From Astropecten irregularis (Eukaryota; Echinodermata; Asteroidea; Paxillosida; Astropectinidae), in NCBI GenBank assembly GCA_963971285.1, contig OZ020253.1, positions 62,001 through 126,000 on the forward strand: a stretch of 64,000 nt of DNA, given 5' to 3'. Of the stretch, positions 21,233-32,853 are shown in pieces. The translations under genes and the position numbers were made by a program. Under the pieces are notes generated by a model that saw only the letters and a list, made by a program, of their open reading frames with translations, was not told the DNA's origin and made no database searches. Position 1 is the first letter of the stretch. The number at the start of each line of letters is the position of its first letter.

Positions 21233-24200
21233 TAAATAATGAACACTTAAAATGCGCCGGTATCCGCCAAGCATGACGCTCATGATAATAATTTATTATC
21301 CCTGGTCATCGGGCCATAATTTATATTCCTGAAACCATCTCATCTCTATTCAGTGCACTGAGGCTAATCAAACTACAAAGCCATCTCTACCCTCACAGGT
21401 ACCATATACACCTGGGTGAAGAGGAGCGTGAATATGTAACAAAGCGTCTTGCCCAAGGATGCAAGCACCATTAACCCATGGCTGGATTCGAACCCACAAT
21501 CTGTAGACTGAATTCAACACACCAGACCACTAGGCCAAAGCACCCGACATCTCTTCAGCATGTAATTGACACCACTATATTCAATCTGAGGTCATTACTG
21601 GGATGATGTTTATCCTCTGCACTATGCATACCTTTATCCTTCTGCAGTTCAGTATAATGTCTCATGCTCAGATGTATTGGAGAATTCTCCTGGTAAGCCT
21701 GTAGTAATACACCAACAAGATTGCATGGTTACCATGGTTACAGTTAATACAAACACCAGAATGACAGAAGGTATACCAATGAGAAAGCAATCAAATTGAC
21801 AACCAACAAAAGATCATCAAATAAAATGCTTGGAGTTAGGAGGCATGACACATTTTGATCCTTGCATGATCTTTATTGAAGGCTAGAACCTTGGATAAAG
21901 ATCCTGCTAGGAAACAACAAGATGGCCATAGACAGGAGAATACATGAATATTCAGAAATAAAGAGAAATTCACACAACTTTCTTCCAAGTTTTTCATTCT
22001 CAGTTTCTCACCTGGTAGTTGATGAGAGATGTGAAGAAGCAGCAGTGGTCATTATCAAATTGAGCAAAGAAGAATTCATAGCCGGTCTTCCTGGGCAGTG
22101 GGTACAGGAACTACATGTTCAAAAATGAAAATATAACAATTGGTTAGGCAAAAATATGACTAGTTACATGGCAAGTTGATATTTTGTAAGGGAACTGAAA
22201 TGTACAGGGTTCATAAATTACATTCCCTGACAAGACAAGTCAAAACATATAAATGTGACCTAATTATAATTGGAATAGGTCATTGTGTTTTATCAACTGT
22301 AACTAATGTCAAAGTCCAACATACATTTATCCATATATAATGCACTGCAATCAGATTGAGGCCAGGAGGATAAAGGAATTACAATGAAACTATTCCTGTC
22401 CTCAACAGGACTACTTGTGACCAAAATCAGTGCTTAGTGTATGGGACCATGAATATTGATGATTTTGTTCGGGAAATAGATAATATGCAAATTGGGCTTG
22501 CCCTTCACTGACGTGGTAGTCTATGGGAGATAATTAAAGTACAGGGACAATAAAAAAGACAAAGCCCTGTCCTCGGACACAATGTAACTCATGGAAGTGT
22601 GCACAACTAACCATGCTCACTTGGCGTGTGAAACATGCAACAGAAAATGTGCAGTGTGGCAGTGGAGAGTAACACATATATTCACTGCTATGTGTGCAGT
22701 GGGAATGGATGGATTTTGGGAAAAGAAAAAAGCCTTCTCATCTTCCACATGGAAAAGATATCATAGAGGAAAAAACAGACAAGTACTCACCAAAGGGTTC
22801 TCCTGGGCAGTCTTGTAAATGTTGTCATATGCTTTGCTCTGGTAACAGACAAAAAAAAAATACATACAGGTCTGATTACATGGAATTTTGAGATCTACTT
22901 TTTCAATGTTGTTTACCAAAATCACAATTCTTTGTATCAAATATTTGTCCTCTCCTGTTCTAGATTGATGTCCCTATATAAATGATAATATCATTATTAT
23001 TATTATATGTATGACAGAGCTGGGTATACAACAAATAATTGGGTAACAACATTTGGGATAGGGTAAAGCAAGTGCTTATTTGTAATTTGTAACCGATTCA
23101 GTTTGACAGACGAAATGAAAAACCAAGTTATATAAATTATGATGAAGTACAGATGACAGAAGAATGACGCTCTCCTAGTCACAGTTCTCCCTAGTCCCCT
23201 CCACCTAGACCAATAGGTCATCTATACTTTTCTGTTTGAGTATGTTGCAAATCCTGTACTGTACCTTTAAGAGAGCACATAGGACTTGCAAAGATGTGCA
23301 TTTTGGCTGAATTTGGTACTTAAACAGAAGTGAAGGTCTTAAAATTCCTTACAGACATTGTTTCATCTGGATAGGAGACATACGGCCGAAATAATCTTGT
23401 CCCCCTCTGAATCCTTCATGGTTACACCACGCTTTCTAAATGCTACTAAATCGTTTGGACGAACGATCTTTTTAAAAGACACTAAATCTTGATTTTTTCT
23501 TGAAAAGCCCAGCATCTGATGAACCAAAATTTCCCATGGTGACTGTTTGCACTGTTTACGAACTGTTGAGTCCATTTTCTGTCTCAAACTCAATAATGTT
23601 TTTTGGAGGCCTTGCAAATCCTGTACACTGCATTTAAGTTGCAATGAAAGTATTGATGAATCAACTTACTGGTATGACAGCACTAATGCAGTCCTTCTTG
23701 GTGTGGTACTGAGTCCAGATCTGCGTAATATCCACACATTAGAAAATTAGTCATTAGAAACTTGGTGAAGAATCAAGAATGGTTGAAATACATCAAATAC
23801 ATTCAAGTTTACCCCCTTGACATGTTGCATACTTGTTACCTTACCAGGCACCTTGAAAAATAATAACGTTGGTGAAGGGTTAGCCTGTGGGCCGGTTTGT
23901 TTCAGCCTGGTCAGCTGGAATGAGATCAGTGATTTTGCAGATCCACATCCCATGCAGGATACACTAAAATGGGATCCGGATCAGCAGGATCACTAATTGC
24001 ATGCCTGCAACAAACAGGCCATAACTAAAGTAGAATGAAATTGATCTCACATTTCTGTCTTGAAAATGACATCAATGTGTGACAAATAGACAACCAAACC
24101 GACTATAGTTGGGCGGTTTCCACTTTTGATGACTGGTAGTTGGTACAACATCACCCAAACATCACACAATGTTCGGTATTACTGGCAACTTCTAAAAGCA

Positions 24201-27200
24201 CAAATTAAGTCATCTTATCTTTTGATCGGATACCCACAGGAATATTAGTTGTGTGCCATACACACATGAGTGGATAATATTTTGGCCAATCTATAGTTGT
24301 TTTCTGGGTCATATTGGTTTATGAGGATTGCCCGTTTTTCGATATTCTAAAAAGCTCTGGATCGGTTTCACCTGGAGTGACAGACAAAAAGATAGACAAC
24401 GGCAGCCCCACAGCCTGACAGACGGACAAACAACCAAACAGAGAGCCCATCAGACAAAACAGACAGAGCCTTACCTTGTGAATCTCCTCTTTTGACAAGT
24501 CTTGGATCAGGTCAATCTTCATAACAGAATCCAGACCCTGCAACGTGAAAAATATCCAGTAACATATAATATGGAAATATCAAATATCACATATACCAGT
24601 TATGAAATTAAGGATTGTCAGTTTAATACTAGATAACCCATTTGCCACTCTGCCTAGACGCCATTGCACCATCATTCAGATTGTCCATAAACCATTTACC
24701 AATGACAAGTGGTGCATGGGTGAAGTAGTAAATGGGTAAAGTGACTGTAAAATTAAATTACCGGTAACTCGCAAAATGTTTTTTGTTTATAAGAGTTGAA
24801 GGTTTGTACGGTGGATGGACAATAAGTTATGATGTTTGTAAAGACAGCCTTAATAATATCTTTTCCATGTGTGTGGTTCTGCAAAGAACTGGCTACTCGA
24901 TGTTTCTGATGGTGTAGAAGTGGTTAAGACTTGCAGAGACACCATGTATAACACTGTTTCGTCAAGAACTCACTCTCATCGGTCCTTCTCAGGATAACAC
25001 ACCTTCCAAAAGGAGTGTTATTCATGGCGTCTCCGCAAACCTTTCCCAACTCAAGTCTCTCCACCATGCAAAAATGAATGCTACTTTCTGATTGTGTGTT
25101 CTCAATCCATAATCAGGAAGACAAACATGGGGCCTTTTGTAAACCGGAAACCGGGCACGGAATATTAACTCGCCTAGCCTAGGCACTACATACCCATCCG
25201 CCGAGTTGCGATCACACAGGAAGCATTTTAAGCGCCATTGTTGCTATTCAGCATTTAACGTGTTTGTACAGATAAGACGAAACTCAGACCCGTCCTAATA
25301 TTCAGCCGCGTTGCTATGGAAGTTGAGATGTGTTGAATGCGTCTTAACTTGAAATCGATCCTAGGACGCGTCCTGACATAGGACAAGTTAATACCCTTCC
25401 TAAGACATGTCTTGGCGTTTTGTGAAATCGGCCCCTGGGGTCGATTTCACGAATTCCTACGGTCGATCTGCAACTCGAGTTACGAAGGATAACCCATCGA
25501 ATCCCACATAGGGCTGCAACGCATCACAAGTCCTACGATTGATAGTAAGTTACGATGAGTTTAGTGAAATCCGCCTCTGGTCAGATGAAATAAGCATATA
25601 TGACTTACTTGCTGCGATGATTTGTCCTGCACTGCTTTCATCAGCCGTGGTGGCCGTTTTTCCGACTTCTGTCATAGAAATGAAGAAAATAAATGTTGAT
25701 AACTTCATCAGGTCAGAGCATCAGCACGGTTTGTATCAGTTGTGCAGTAGCGTAGATATGTCCCCTGAGGCTCAGACCTGGGGGGATGATCCTGTAGCTT
25801 GGTTGTACTTCCATATACGTTTGTGCACAAATGCATATATAACATAAACAAAATTTATAATCCGCTAATCCGCTAGACCACAAGGATAATTTAAGATGCA
25901 GGTAACATTAGCAATGCTGCAATGCTATATTGATTTTTGTCAGATGGATGGGGTCAAGGTGCTTATAATTGTTTTTGTCAGATGGATGGGGTCAAGGTGC
26001 TTATAATTGTTTTTGTCAGATGGATGGGGTCAAGGTGCTTATAATTGTTTTTTGTCAGATGGATGGGGTCAAGGTGCTTATAATTGTTTTTGTCAGATGG
26101 ATGGGGTCAAGGGGCTTATAATTGTTTTTGTCAGATGGATGGAGTCAAGGGGCTTATAATTGTACAGATCTTAAGGTCATCTCATCGGAACACTCAGCCA
26201 TTGCATTGAACAACACATCCAAAAAAGGCCAATTGACAGGGTATAGATAAATAAGATAATACAGAAGAGATCCGAGAAACATGATGACATATGTAAATCT
26301 GTATCTCACCATAGGTGCAACAGCTGGCTCCTGTTCATCCCTCCAATTCTTGTCCATCTTGGAGGCCTGTAAGTCGTCCAACTTAGACTGAAAATTCTCT
26401 GGATCAGACCTGAAAACCCCAAGATTAGAAACAGTTTAGAAAGGAAATGATTATTCTTTTTGGTAGGTACAGATAAGGACTATACGTCATCAATGTCCTG
26501 CGATGTTGTGTTGCTGGTTACGCGTTTCGCTAGCCTTCATCAGCCAACTGCAGAACTGGATGCTGCAGTGTCCTTTATATCCTTTTGGTCGGCATCCTCC
26601 ATGTTCTGTGGACGTCAAACGGATCACTGTAGCGAACGTTGTATGTTTCACTCTGCATGTGTGTCATCGACGTGGCTATGGTGTTCTCGGGATTCCATTC
26701 GTTGCATGATGATGGTCATGGTGCCAGACAGTGGGAAGCCAGAATCAGGAAATATCGATGCCGCTGTCCTGGTTGATGTTGTTCTCTCAAAGGCGGATGT
26801 GATGTGTCCGGTACACGTACCAATGTTGCTCACTGTTGATACACCGCACATTGTCCCAGTTAGGGTGGTAGCCAGCTCCCCAGGCATGTTCAGCTACTCA
26901 CATCACGTTGATGCTCCTTGATCCTCTCATGGATAGGTGTGTCGATTTCACTGATTTACACCTGGTCTCAGTCACTGCGCGGGATCTCGTAGACAACTCT
27001 TCTGCATCTTCCTGGTGGTATTGGATCCTTCAGATGGACGAGCTGGTTCCTCAATCATGTTCTTATGTTCCACCTACAACAGCCGAAACATCGCTACCAG
27101 CAACATGACAACACATGACATTGATCACCTTTTTTTGTCTTCTATAAGAATTTCTTAGTTTCTGAAATTTTGAACGCTGTTTTCACTGAGTAAATGAGTC

Positions 27201-30200
27201 ACAATCTCTCCCACATTTGTAGTGAGTTGGTAGTTTAGTGCGTGTGCGCGCGCCGTTAGATTTCTGTTATGTATGTGGTGTGTGTCATTCTTCATGACGC
27301 TGACTCCCTCTTGTAAGTTCTCATGAAACCAAAACCCTGCCAATTTCCAAAACCTTCATGACCTTAGCCTAATGACAACAAAATGGATATCAACACAAAC
27401 TGTTTTACCTTTTAGTTTGTAGATAATGTAATTTAGGCCAAGTATTGCAATTTCAGCCTATATTCATAAACCACTTAATTGTAAATTAACTAAGCTATTG
27501 GTGGTGTCATCTTAAATATTAGAGAGGTTAAGCTTTCACAAGTTGACACCAGTCAACCTCGTCTTCACATTCTCTCTTGTTTTGTGCCAGTATAATTAAT
27601 GCGACCATTCCCAGGTCAGGGCAGCTCTGTCAGGCCCGTTAAAGTTAAATGAACACACAATAGTAGTTAGTACTAATTGTTAAGTAGTACTTAACACTTA
27701 AAGTACTTAAGTAGTACTTTACTTGAAAGGTACTTTAACTATATTTAAAAGGAACACCTGTTCCAAAATGATATTTTTGACCTTCAGCTAATGTTCCAGA
27801 GTCCTAAAAACCTTAAATTGGAGACATGTGCAACATTTCAGATACAATTTTCTTACCCGCTTGTTGCCAACAGCCCATCTGTCATTTTGCCTGGTTAGTC
27901 TGGTAACCATGGCAGAAACCAGACTATACTTTTGTCTCGGCCAACCGTGCAGCCATGAAAAGTTGCATCATCGGGTTCATTACCGTTTTACCTCAGTCAT
28001 GATTTCCCTAAGAAATCAAAATTTAATCAAAATCAAATATTTACCTTTGCTAATTGAAGAGGATCCACCACACAAATGTAGGGCCTATATAAAAAGTATA
28101 TATTTTGTTTAAACTTTGCAAAAACTTAAAAAGTTGTTTTCATTTCCTTATTATAGTTATCGTACCTTTCAGCTTCAAGTATAGCTTACCAATACCACCC
28201 TAGCAATGTTGAAAATGTAGCATGCCTAACGCGTACGGTTACCCATGCCCAAATATTGTAGCGCGTGGCGCACGTAGACTGAGCGAGCCCCTAGCCCTAG
28301 GGCCAATTTCATAAAACTGTTAAGCACAAACATTTGCTAAGCATGACATTTCTGTCTTAATAAAAACAGGGTTAACAATCAAATTTCCATGTGTTTTATA
28401 TCACTTGTGATTGTTCTTTGGCTGTTGTTCCGTGAATATCAAATGGAAATTTCAATGGTGGTTTGATTTATTGGGTGCGACATTTTTGTGCTAAGCAAAT
28501 TTGTGTGCTTAACAGTTTTATGAAATTGGCCCCTATGTGCTGGCCATGCTGGCCTAGTAGCCTACTACTAAGGGTAACGGTTTACAAGCAGGTCCGATAC
28601 CTATAAAGGGAATAAAAACAACTTTTTATAAAGAAATTTACCTTTATATATATATGTTCGTGGTGTCCTCTTCAAGAATATTATTATTAGCAAGGTTAAA
28701 TTCGTGGAAAGAGGGCAGGGCTCTGATTTTTGAGGGAAATTATGGGGTAAAAACGGTAATGAACACACGTAACGGCCCCAGACGTGCAGACGAAAATATG
28801 GTCAAGTGTCTGCTCTCATTGTGTGGACTTTCAATATGTTGGTTGTAGGTACCAGACTAAACTTGACTAGCCAGACCAGACAAAATGGCAGACGGGCTGT
28901 TTTGAAGTTTGCAACAAACAGGTAAAAAAATAATATTTTTACTCTGAAATGTTGCACAAAATTCTTCTTTCTGGGGATTTAAGGACTCAGGAACATTTGC
29001 TGAAAGAAAAAAGTATCATTTTGGAACAGTAGAAACTATTAAGCAGTGTTGTAGTACTCATACTCGTACTCGAGTGCAACTCGAGTCCACCAAAGTACTT
29101 GGCCCGTACTAGATTAAAAGTACTCGAAAACAAAATGTACTTGGCCCGTACTCGATCCGATGTACTTGGATTTTGGACGTACTCGACGTTAAGTACTCGG
29201 TACTCGATCCCAGTACTCGACAATTTCTGAAAAAAAAAAAATCGTCGATGACATTGCTCAACCTCGAACATATCGTAAGCTTGGTAGCACGATATCCATT
29301 TAATTATAACGTGTAGAAGCCTAGAGGCTTTCCTTGCCCTGGGTACAGTGTGAGTGCATGTACGTGCAAAGAGCGCAGAGATACATGTACCGATAGTGGA
29401 GTTAGTGGTTAGCGCGGCCCAAATTGGGATGTCTGGCCCAATGCCCAATTATGGTTGGGTCAAAATGATGCACTATATGTACATGTACAGTCCATGGTAC
29501 ATTCTTAATCGGTACATATTAAAATTGTGATTTATGGGCAAAAATATCAAGGAAGATACAGCAAATATCCAGTCCCTTACAGTGCCCACTTTTTTTTAAA
29601 GAAAACATCTGGAGTATTGATCTCACCCTAAGATCCAAAGTGTTTTTGGCTTGTGATTAAGTCCAGAGAGGATAAAGGGCAGTGGTTTTTGTTTCTTTTA
29701 AATTTACCTGCTGACTGTGTTGTGTAATGAAGAGATTTATTACACACGACTGTCATGAACTGCATTTGTTGGTACCGTGCATTGGTTCTGTGCATGTACT
29801 CGGCCCGGGACTCGAACTTTGGTACTCAGACTCGGCCCTGTACTCGGCCTTGAATGTACTCGGACTCGATACTTAGGACTTGGACTTGGCAGCAATGTAC
29901 TCGGCCCAGTACTCGGACCCTGAAGTACTCGGAGCTACACAGCGAAAAATTCCCCATATGCACTGTAACACGGATGGAAACAGTGCCGTGTGTAAAAAGC
30001 GCCGCGCTGATTGGTCAACGCGCGAGGCCGTGCTCGTGACGTCACGGAAACCATGTGCTGGCCCAACTCGTTACGCACGCACGCAGGGCCGTTGCAGACA
30101 CGTACGGGGCACGCATTACGCGATGTGCCTATTCAAACACACGCGGTGTACGACTACGCAACGATCAACAGTCGGCCGTACGACATCTCCGGATGACCAT

Positions 30201-31095
30201 GCAATTCTATGCATATTCATGTGGCGCTCTCAGCATACACAACCAATGGACCCAACACACGTTATATGAATATTCAACGACCCAACAATCACACTCAGAC
30301 GGTGGCGCGGTTTCACGGTAAAATGACAACAAAAATACAGCTCACCAAAGTTCAAATACGATCGCGGTGTCCGTGAGTTCTCGAACGTCGGGTGACACCA
30401 CCAAAAATGGTCAAAAGGTCGAAGAAATGTACAAATTTGTATGTTTTTGGTACCATTCGAAAGATCGTGGCGAGGTCTGTCGAAGTAACTATGGTTAGAG
30501 TGGGCATCGCTGAGTATGTGCCCATGCGCGTCAGTTTCATTCATGAAAACTTCCATTTTTAGTCAGTGCGATGACGTCACATAATGAGATGATCGTGACG
30601 CCCTCTTGCGACCGTTTCGTGCCAATTCGTGTAAGGGATTTTTCGCTGTGAGCTAGTATTCTGTAGGCCTACTCGGATCTGAGGACTCCACTACAACACT
30701 GCTATTAAGTTGTTTTTATTCCCTTTATAGGTATAGGACCTGCTTGTAAACCGTTACACTACTAGTAGTACTAGTAGTAGGCCTACTAGTACTAGGCTAC
30801 TGACTAACGTTAGTACAGTAGCCTAGTACTAGTAGTAGTACTAGTAGGCCTAGTACTAGTAGGCCTACTAACAAAAGTAAGTAGGAGTGCAAGTGGTTAG
30901 GCTTACTACAAACCTTTGTACTTTCTTGATCTTGTCTGCATATTTATCGAAATATACATTCTTCTCGAGTTCCTCCTTTTCCTTCTGCTGTGACTGGTTA
31001 ATCACTGTAGAAAATCCGGTTCTCATTGAAGAAGAAACCGCTAAAGAATTTCTCGCTGCTTGTGCCAAGATCTGTCGAACCGTGGGCGCCGCCAT
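19965..31095 (-). CDS. ATPAF1: ATP synthase F1 complex assembly factor 1 (ATP11 family)
   Basis: ATP11-family chaperones bind the free F1 beta subunit in the mitochondrial matrix during F1-ATPase assembly. Ten coding exons join in frame to 299 residues: 31095-30914, 26409-26310, 25668-25609, 24537-24475, 23720-23670, 22838-22791, 22110-22012, 21689-21632, 20933-20893 and 20162-19965, all GT-AG. The start is ATG in GCCGCCATTTTG (minus strand); the next residues are Arg- and Ser-rich, as in a mitochondrial presequence. Matches to the animal family follow in order: [67 protein letters not shown], and [13 protein letters not shown] near the C-terminus. The least conserved exon is 25668-25609. Intron 1 (4.5 kb) is full of transposons. 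Identity is secure. Confidence 0.96.
20253..20332 (-). mobile_element. tRNA-derived SINE head, decayed
   Basis: The minus strand begins GGGCTGGATCGCTCAGTTGC and ends in GCTCCAGTC. An AATAAT run interrupts it and the B-box is poor. It lies in the last ATPAF1 intron. Confidence 0.6.
21197..21545 (-). mobile_element. Full-length tRNA-derived SINE
   Basis: On the minus strand the head reads GGGTGCTTTGGCCTAGTGG with GTGGGTTCGAATCC. A body follows (GGCAAGACGCTTTGTTACA, TGGTTTCAGGAATATAAATT), then CCGGCGCATTTTAAGTG and a long (ATT)n tail at 21197-21231. It is a different SINE family from the GGGCTGGAT one. It sits in an ATPAF1 intron. Confidence 0.7.
21780..21910. repeat. Interspersed repeat, also at 38640-38745
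   Basis: AATGCTTGGAGTTAGGAGGC and the following GATC-rich stretch recur near 38670 as AATGCTCAGAGTTAGGAGGC. Class unknown; no inverted ends were identified. Confidence 0.4.
23889..24020. mobile_element. MITE family GGGCCTGTTTGTTTC, second copy
   Basis: Left GGGCCGGTTTGTTTC and right GCAACAAACAGGCC are imperfect inverted repeats. The shared interior includes CACTAAAATGGGATCCGGAT. It lies in an ATPAF1 intron. Confidence 0.75.
25128..25437. mobile_element. Probable MITE ending in GAAATCGGCCCC
   Basis: Left GGGGCCTTTTGTAAA and right TTTTGTGAAATCGGCCCC form weak inverted ends. It directly abuts the next MITE. The boundaries are approximate. Confidence 0.4.
25437..25580. mobile_element. MITE with GGGTCGATTTCACGAA ends
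   Basis: Left GGGGTCGATTTCACGAATTC and the right complement GCGGATTTCACTAAAC pair imperfectly. The interior CTCGAGTTACGAAGGATAAC recurs at 46587-46735. It lies in ATPAF1 intron 3. Confidence 0.65.
25935..26165. repeat. 38-bp minisatellite
   Basis: Six near-identical copies of a 38-39 bp unit (TTTTTGTCAGATGGATGGGG then TCAAGGTGCTTATAATTG), in ATPAF1 intron 2. Confidence 0.9.
26466..27110 (-). pseudogene. Decayed Penelope-like element C-terminus (GIY-YIG endonuclease)
   Basis: Conceptual minus-strand reading gives [15 protein letters not shown] at 26944-26900, then after a frameshift [22 protein letters not shown] and [13 protein letters not shown]. This RIKEH...AEH...W...NINxDSG arrangement is typical of the GIY-YIG endonuclease end of Penelope-like retroelements. 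Several stops and at least one frameshift show it is dead. No reverse transcriptase domain is present. It lies in ATPAF1 intron 1, on the same strand as the gene. The plus-strand 153-codon frame is its shadow. Confidence 0.65.
28297..28536. mobile_element. MITE with ~30-bp inverted repeats (GGGCCAATTTCATAAAAC)
   Basis: Left AGGGCCAATTTCATAAAACT (then GTTAAGCACA) and the right end TGTGCTTAACAGTTTTATGA (then AATTGGCCCC) are long, nearly exact complements. It lies in ATPAF1 intron 1. Confidence 0.85.
29044..30701. mobile_element. Non-autonomous hAT-like element, copy 2, TACTCG-rich
   Basis: Both ends read inward CAGTGTTGTAGT. The flanks are a perfect 8-bp duplication CTATTAAG at 29036-29043 and 30702-30709. 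Subterminal TACTCG/TACTTGG repeats occur at 29055-29230 and 29795-29935. CAG ends plus an 8-bp duplication are hAT hallmarks. It is interrupted by another element at 29938-30650. No transposase frame is seen. Confidence 0.9.
29938..30650. mobile_element. Innermost transposon, CACAGCGAAAAAT ends
   Basis: The left end CACAGCGAAAAATTCCC and the inverted right end CACAGCGAAAAATCCC match apart from one base. AGCTA flanks both sides (29933-29937 and 30651-30655), a possible 5-bp target duplication. The interior is GC-richer and CpG-rich, with CGTGACGTCACGG. Its frames (129 and 108 codons) show no transposase signature. Class undetermined. Confidence 0.75.
30758..30875. repeat. ACTAGT/TAGGCCTA low-complexity tract
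   Basis: Repeated overlapping ACTAGTAGTA and TAGGCCTA palindromes lie between the nested transposons and ATPAF1 exon 1. Confidence 0.8.
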
Positions 31096-31869
31096 TTTGT
31101 TGCTTGGAGTCAAAAGAGGGCGCTCGGCATAATTTTTCGTGTTTACATTTTACACGTATGCATTTACCGTATCGTACTTTGGAGTGTAATGTGCTGCTAT
31201 GTGTCCATGTGATTTCAAGGAAAATCGTGTATTTTTCGATCAGAGCATTGAATCTTTTAAATTGGTAAGTGGTTGATTTTGTCTGGTACCCATGGTCGCT
31301 CAAACCCCGTGGATTACCTATTCAATGTGAATGTTGATTGACATTCGTTCCCCAGGCGGCTCGTCGGACCGTGTCATATCATGCATGATGGCATGGCCTT
31401 GACTGAGCTAGTTTTATACTGGCAAGTGGCATAGGGCCTAACTGGCATACTGCTGGCCTGATTAGCCCATGCATTTCTACCTCCATGACCCATGCAAGCC
31501 AGGCATCTATATCTGATCTGCTGAACCAGGCTAAATATCAACAAACACTACAAATAATTATTATAATAAGATGAGTTGCAAGCGTCACCATAGTGATTTG
31601 TAATTGTGTATTGTCAGATTGTGGCATCGGAAAAGAATTCAACTGACTGACTGATGACCATTACGGAAAAGGGGTTAGGCCTAGGCCAATGACCCAAATT
31701 TCACGAATCCTGGCTCTCTGCTTACTCAAGTGCAGATTTGTCACTTCCTTGGGTAATCAATTACAGTCAAGCTGCTAGCTGCTATAATGAACATTTGGCT
31801 ATACCAAACATCATCCTTGAGGCTTGACTAACATTTTTTAGTACAAAATGTCAATACATACCGAATACG

Positions 31870-32062
31870 GTTATTTAATATACAAATAATGAATGTTTCA
31901 CATTCGTAGAATGGAAAAAATAATTTCATGAGGTGACAGATGGACTGTTCCATTTCAAGAGGCGAAGCCGAGTGGAATGGAACAGTCCATCTGTCACCGA
32001 ATGAAATTATTGTTTCCATTCTACGAATGTGAAACATTCATTATTTGTTTTATATAACATCT
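31870..32062. repeat. Large foldback (inverted repeat)
   Basis: The left arm (AATAATGAATGTTTCACATT ... GACAGATGGACTGTTCCATT) and right arm (AATGGAACAGTCCATCTGTC ... AATGTGAAACATTCATTATT) are near-perfect complements about 75 nt long. A short GC-richer loop around 31960-31975 separates them. Confidence 0.9.
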
Positions 32063-32410
32063 AAGTAGATCTTTGTCATTTGATTTTGATTGGAGGATAA
32101 CATTTTAAGAGCGAGACAAAAAAAGCTTAATAAACTATATGCTCTTATTACAGTAACGCGCGTTGCAGACCAACGCGTACGCGCGCACGCGCGCACGCAG
32201 TGACAAATAAATGGAACGCCGCTTGACCAATCACGTATTAGAGTCCCTGTCGTGCAATGGTACAAATCGGATGGAACCAAAAATGCACGGTGGATGGAAC
32301 AAATTTCAACGGTTGTGACGTAAGCCATGAATTGGTCTATTTATCAAATATCACGTGACATACAATCCTCCAATCAAATGACAACCTTGGATCTACTAAG
32401 GTGTTATATA
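32051..32410. mobile_element. Inverted-repeat element TATATAACA...AGTAGATC
   Basis: Left TATATAACATCTAAGTAGAT and right GATCTACTAAGGTGTTATATA (shown in part) are inverted. TCATTTGATT...GATTGGAGGA and TCCTCCAATCAAATGA extend the similarity inward. The interior has a CpG/GC alternating stretch near 32160-32200. It touches the foldback at 31870-32062. Confidence 0.7.
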
Positions 32411-32700
32411 ATTCAATATAACGAATGACTACTATAAGTCAACAGACAATATCTTTGCATCCCACCAACGTGTTCATTACATCGGCATTCTACTGTAGGT
32501 CTTATCGTATTCTTTCACTTCAGTTGCTCAGAACTGATGCTGAATTTTAACAAGTCATGTGGGAGTGGTAAGCCAAAAATTAGTAGTTACCATGGTTTCA
32601 CAAAGTTTCCATTTGAAATTTCTTGCCAATCCTCAAAATGGGACTTGGGAGTAAGCATGATTCATTGCTTATTGGGCTGATGTTGTGTTGACTGAAAACA

Positions 32701-32853
32701 GGGGCCGTTTTTTACTAACGCATTGCGATCATCGCTAAAACCCAAATCCATCTCTAAACGGAAAATCAATCGCTACTTTGCATATAGCAATTTTCTGTTT
32801 AGCGATGGATTTGGGTTTAGCAATGATTGCAAAGTGTTAGTGAAATCAGCCAC
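32701..32853. mobile_element. Foldback MITE with ~64-bp arms
   Basis: The left arm GGGGCCGTTTTTTACTAACG through CTAAACGGAAAAT is complementary to ATTTTCTGTTTAGCGATGG through TTAGTGAAATCAGCCAC. Nearly the whole element folds into one hairpin. Confidence 0.85.

Larger units (their letters stand above)
28574..30757. mobile_element. Outer transposon of a three-level nest, 50-bp inverted repeats
   Basis: The left arm 28574-28623 (GTAACGGTTTACAAGCAGGT...) and right arm 30708-30757 are inverted complements at 49 of 50 positions. The left interior is collinear with the element at 16180-16711. The rest is occupied by the hAT element 29044-30701, which sits hard against the right arm. There is no coding capacity. 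It lies in ATPAF1 intron 1. Confidence 0.85.

Noticed and set aside
26460-26921. 153-codon plus-strand frame
   Set aside because: It is antisense to the Penelope-like relic and has no similarity I recognise.
29880-30556. Open frames of 129 and 108 codons inside the innermost transposon
   Set aside because: No transposase catalytic pattern and no homologue recognised; the CpG-rich composition simply lowers stop frequency.
31096-31113. Upstream in-frame extension of ATPAF1 from a TTG codon
   Set aside because: The codon at 31113 is not ATG; the ATG at 31095 gives a normal mitochondrial presequence.
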